Below are positions 13,943-15,991 of a DNA stretch of 15,991 nt, in pieces. The DNA is from an uncultured Actinomycetes bacterium (GTDB lineage Bacteria; Actinomycetota; Actinomycetes; Nanopelagicales; Nanopelagicaceae): the NCBI GenBank assembly GCA_903867285.1, contig CAIPQX010000132.1:1-15991 (forward strand), read 5' to 3'. The notes beneath the pieces were generated by a model that saw only the letters and a list, made by a program, of their open reading frames with translations, was not told the DNA's origin and did not search any database. The position numbers were made by a program, and so were the translations under genes. The first letter of the stretch is position 1. Each line of letters begins with the position of its first letter.

Positions 13943-14656
13943 CTACTTTGCGCGATGGAGACCGGCGCGCACCAAGGAGGCATGGAGCTTGACCGAGAGA
14001 GATGCCAATTCATTGGCTACCTCATCGGCGCGTGCCTTGGCATCGGAGCTCTTCTGACGCAGGATCGGTGAGATGACCTGCTCAACCAAACCGACCTCTC
14101 GGTCAGCAGCAGATTTGAAGGAGCGTAGATGGCGGGCTTCTATTCCAAAGGCCGCAATCGCGGCGATGATCCGAGCTACCGCAAGGGCGTCGGCGTCGTA
14201 GTAACGCCCACGAATTGTGATCAAGCCGAAGGACTCGACCTCCGTCAACTGCTCATCCGTCAGTTCTGACGACTCCAGCAGCTCAGAGCGAGAGAGGCGG
14301 AGTTCGCTCTCACCAGCAAAGTGGCCGGGGGCAAACTCACCATCGACCGTTGCCAAGCGAGGGGTGGCGCTGCCACCAGGTAGCGCAGCAGGTTCTAACC
14401 CTCTATCGAGGGCATCCAAATTCTCTTTAATGACGCGCAAAGGAAGGTACTGATCACGCTGAGCAGTGAGGACGTAACGTAAACGCTCAAGATCGACTCC
14501 CGTGAATTTGCGGTAGCCCGACGGCGTCCGCTGCGGCTCAATGAGCCCCTCAGATTCCAAAAAGCGAATCTTCGAGATCGTTATATCGGGGAAATCTCCA
14601 CGTAGTTTTCCAAGCACTTCTCCAATGCTTAGATATGCGCGCGCTGGAACCGCCAT
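13943..14656 (-). CDS. ftsR: FtsR, MerR-family regulator of cell division
   Basis: The 237-residue protein has an N-terminal MerR DNA-binding domain (about 7-85): YLSIGEVLGKL, then ITISKIRFLESEGLI, the wing PQRTPSGYRKF and LERLRYVLTAQRDQYLPLRVIKENLDAL. The C-terminal part (about 125-237) is helical with a predicted effector or dimer region. Its position next to the FHA gene and its N-terminus match Rv1828 and C. glutamicum FtsR, an activator of ftsZ expression. The ATG at 14656 shares one base with the TAA of the FHA gene (TAATG) and follows GGGGAGGG at good spacing, giving tight translational coupling between a Ser/Thr-kinase target and a division regulator. No metal-binding cysteines are seen. 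Confidence 0.88.
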   Translation of the reverse strand: MAVPARAYLSIGEVLGKLRGDFPDITISKIRFLESEGLIEPQRTPSGYRKFTGVDLERLRYVLTAQRDQYLPLRVIKENLDALDRGLEPAALPGGSATPRLATVDGEFAPGHFAGESELRLSRSELLESSELTDEQLTEVESFGLITIRGRYYDADALAVARIIAAIAAFGIEARHLRSFKSAADREVGLVEQVISPILRQKSSDAKARADEVANELASLSVKLHASLVRAGLHRAK

Positions 14657-15117
14657 TAGTTCGCCCTCCCCTTGAAATATGTCAATCTGAATTTTCCAAT
14701 TTGAATCTCATCTCCGATGGCCAACCTCGACTCTTGCACTTGATGTGCATTGAGGTAACTGCCGTTGAGACTTCCTAGATCTACCACTTGAAAATCTCCC
14801 TGCGCCGTACGAGAGATCTTGGCGTGCTTTCGTGAAACCGTGACATCATCCAAAAAGATTTCGCTCTTTGGATCCCGGCCAATAAATGTTTCATCAGAAT
14901 CTATGAGAAAACGTGCGCCTTTATTTGGTCCGGCAATAACGATTAACATCGCTGAACGTTGTGGTAACTGACTTACTATTTCTCGCTCTTCCAAAGATAA
15001 GACTGAAAATATCTCTTCGAGTGGGCGGGGCTTTGGAACCGATCGAAGTGCGGATAGGTGAATAGTTGAGGTGAGATCAGGCTTCGCGGGATCATCGGGA
15101 GCTTTTGAATCGTTCAC
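14656..15117 (-). CDS. garA: FHA-domain protein, GarA/OdhI type
   Basis: Small phospho-switch protein. In mycobacteria and corynebacteria it inhibits 2-oxoglutarate dehydrogenase and tunes glutamate metabolism until an N-terminal threonine is phosphorylated by a Ser/Thr kinase and folds back onto the FHA domain. Counting from the GTG at 15117 (153 residues): N-terminal tail with Thr16-Ser-Thr18 (DLTSTIHL) where GarA has ETTS; FHA domain about 58-150 with GRDP (80-83), VSRKHAKI (94-101) and SLNGSYLN (116-123), ending IQIGKFRL. The GTG is chosen because AAAGGAGGGGGAG precedes it; the upstream in-frame codons to 15153 would translate that ribosome site. It is followed by ftsR with a one-base overlap and preceded by gcvH after 83 bases, so a promoter of its own is possible. 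Confidence 0.9.
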   Translation of the reverse strand: MNDSKAPDDPAKPDLTSTIHLSALRSVPKPRPLEEIFSVLSLEEREIVSQLPQRSAMLIVIAGPNKGARFLIDSDETFIGRDPKSEIFLDDVTVSRKHAKISRTAQGDFQVVDLGSLNGSYLNAHQVQESRLAIGDEIQIGKFRLTYFKGRAN

Positions 15118-15138
15118 TTCTCCCCCTCCTTTAAGACC

Positions 15139-15157
15139 GAGATTAACCTTCAATCTC
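15139..15157. repeat. Inverted repeat upstream of the FHA gene
   Basis: GAGATT (15139-15144), 7-base spacer, AATCTC (15152-15157) in the 83-base gap between gcvH and the FHA gene. On the minus strand TAATCT within it also fits a TANNNT -10 box, with TAGTCA 17 bases upstream as a poor -35. The element could be an operator over a promoter or a leader hairpin just before the ribosome site. Confidence 0.35.
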
Positions 15158-15200
15158 TATCTTGACTAGAGGCTGACACTATTGATCGCCTGCAGAAAAA

Positions 15201-15578
15201 TCAAGCCGTTAGGGCTTCGTACTCCGCGCTCGAGAGCAGATCAGTTGCCGGCGCAGAAATTTCAATCTCTGCAATCCACCCTGCCGTGTAAGGATCTTGG
15301 TTGAGCAATTCGGGATTGGCATCTAGTGCGGGATTGACAGATTTCACGATTCCAGTAAGAGGTGAATAGATCTCTGATACCGATTTCGTTGATTCCACTT
15401 CGCCACATACTTCGCCAGCCTTGACGCTCTGGCCAACCTTCGGGAGTTGGATGTAAACGATGTCTCCGAGGGCACCTTGTGCAAAATCAGTAATACCAAT
15501 CTGGAAGGTGGTCGCTGAACTCTCGCGAACCCACTCGTGCTCCTTTGTGTATTTCAAATCTGCTGGGATGCTAGACAT
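15201..15578 (-). CDS. gcvH: Glycine cleavage system H protein
   Basis: Lipoyl carrier of the glycine cleavage complex, shuttling the aminomethyl group between GcvP, GcvT and lipoamide dehydrogenase; in some organisms also a lipoate donor. The 125-residue protein matches the usual length and order: YTKEHEWV (10-17), ITDFAQGALGDIVYIQLP (29-46), GEVCGEVESTKSVSEIYSPLTG with lipoyl Lys65, and AGWIAEIEI near the end. The ATG at 15578 is chosen over the upstream in-frame start at 15605 because it follows AGAGGAGA at good spacing and gives the usual MSSIPADLKYTKEHEW start. It overlaps the stop of the phosphatidyltransferase gene by 8 bases. Confidence 0.96.
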   Translation of the reverse strand: MSSIPADLKYTKEHEWVRESSATTFQIGITDFAQGALGDIVYIQLPKVGQSVKAGEVCGEVESTKSVSEIYSPLTGIVKSVNPALDANPELLNQDPYTAGWIAEIEISAPATDLLSSAEYEALTA

Positions 15579-15991
15579 GCTTTCTCCTCTGCTCGGACGC
15601 GGCAATTCTTGAATAATCTACTGCAGCTAGAAGGTACAACCCTATCCCCCATATCGCAAACCCCCATCCAAGTGAATGAGCAAATACACCCCAGTTAGTC
15701 GGGCTACTCAGCAGGAGGAATGGGAAGGCGTATAAAAGGTTAAAGGTAGCCATCTTGCCCAAGAAGGTGACGGAGAATACTTTTCCCGTGCGTTGTCTGT
15801 AGATTGCCAGCAGTAGAGCCATGTAAATATCACGAGCCGCAAGAACTACAACCATCCACCAAGGAATGTAATGTTTGAGCGCCAATCCGATAATGGTCGC
15901 CGCTATATATAGGCGATCAATGGTCGGATCCATCGCGGCGCCTAGTTTTGATTCCTGGTGCAACCAGCGTGCGACTTTCCCGTCAAAGTAA
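15571..15991 (-). CDS. pgsA: CDP-alcohol phosphatidyltransferase, PgsA-like (5' end outside window)
   Basis: Integral membrane enzyme that condenses CDP-diacylglycerol with an alcohol, most likely glycerol-3-phosphate for phosphatidylglycerol phosphate; the window holds about 140 C-terminal residues. The reading frame is open to the right edge and contains the complete CDP-alcohol motif: Asp-Gly-Lys-Val-Ala-Arg (codons from 15984), eight residues, Gly-Ala-Ala-Met-Asp-Pro-Thr-Ile-Asp. The last Asp is the presumed catalytic base. At least three membrane helices follow (ALKHYIPWWMVVVLAARD, FNLLYAFPFLLLS, GWGFAIWGIGLYLLAAVDY). The TTG at 15963 lies inside the motif and is not the start. Position next to gcvH agrees with mycobacterial pgsA2 (Rv1822), with the small membrane genes between them missing here. 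Substrate specificity is not certain. Confidence 0.88.
   Translation of the reverse strand, partial: YFDGKVARWLHQESKLGAAMDPTIDRLYIAATIIGLALKHYIPWWMVVVLAARDIYMALLLAIYRQRTGKVFSVTFLGKMATFNLLYAFPFLLLSSPTNWGVFAHSLGWGFAIWGIGLYLLAAVDYSRIAASEQRRKHV

Noticed and set aside
15118..15153. Longer N-terminus for the FHA protein
   Set aside because: These codons translate the strong ribosome site of the GTG at 15117, a sign of an artificial extension.

Overview
The window is a densely coded stretch of an actinobacterial (Actinomycetota) chromosome. Two blocks keep the gene order of Mycobacterium tuberculosis. The left block (about 112-9910) corresponds to the Rv2118c-to-Rv2090 neighbourhood: trmI, pafB, pafC, tatA, tatC, helY and the 5'-3' exonuclease. 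The right block (about 9935-15991, all on the minus strand) corresponds to Rv1822-Rv1832: pgsA, gcvH, garA, ftsR, DUF151, a second MerR gene and gcvP. Base composition looks close to 50% GC, gaps are tiny and many starts overlap the preceding stop. This points to a streamlined, moderate-GC actinobacterium, for example a free-living planktonic lineage such as Nanopelagicales (acI). That placement is an inference from gene order and compactness, not a measured phylogeny.

Layout. Positions 1-111 are a non-coding leader with a nested inverted repeat. Next come a HAD-family phosphatase and trmI (+, overlapping), then one secreted FKBP-type prolyl isomerase on the minus strand, convergent with trmI and divergent from pafB. 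A run of eight plus-strand genes follows (pafB, pafC, tatA, tatC, a diacylglycerol-kinase-like gene, helY, a 5'-3' exonuclease, a polyprenol-phosphate mannosyltransferase), mostly linked by 4-base ATGA/GTGA overlaps, so it reads as one operon. It meets gcvP end to end. Upstream of gcvP, also on the minus strand, are a MerR regulator (Rv1830/McdR-like), a bifunctional-nuclease-domain protein, FtsR, a GarA/OdhI-type FHA protein, gcvH, and a CDP-alcohol phosphatidyltransferase that runs off the right edge.

How the genes fit together. PafB and PafC are the paired WYL regulators of the mycobacterial DNA-damage response; they share an operon with an RNA/DNA helicase and a nuclease. TatA and TatC form a minimal Tat export system. 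The kinase, the mannosyltransferase and the phosphatidyltransferase serve membrane lipid and glycan synthesis. GcvP and GcvH are two of the glycine cleavage proteins (gcvT is not here). GarA ties nitrogen/carbon flux to Ser/Thr kinase signalling, and FtsR and the McdR-like protein are growth and division regulators.

The most notable points are: the region between trmI and pafB, which in mycobacteria carries the Pup-proteasome genes, holds only the prolyl isomerase; a 7-bp perfect inverted repeat sits on the tatC start; pafB looks leaderless; and the leader of the McdR-like gene has two back-to-back inverted repeats plus an orphan ribosome-binding site. I saw no tRNA, rRNA, CRISPR array, insertion sequence or integrase, and no gene-free stretch above about 125 bases. 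I did not find a clearly new multi-gene system.
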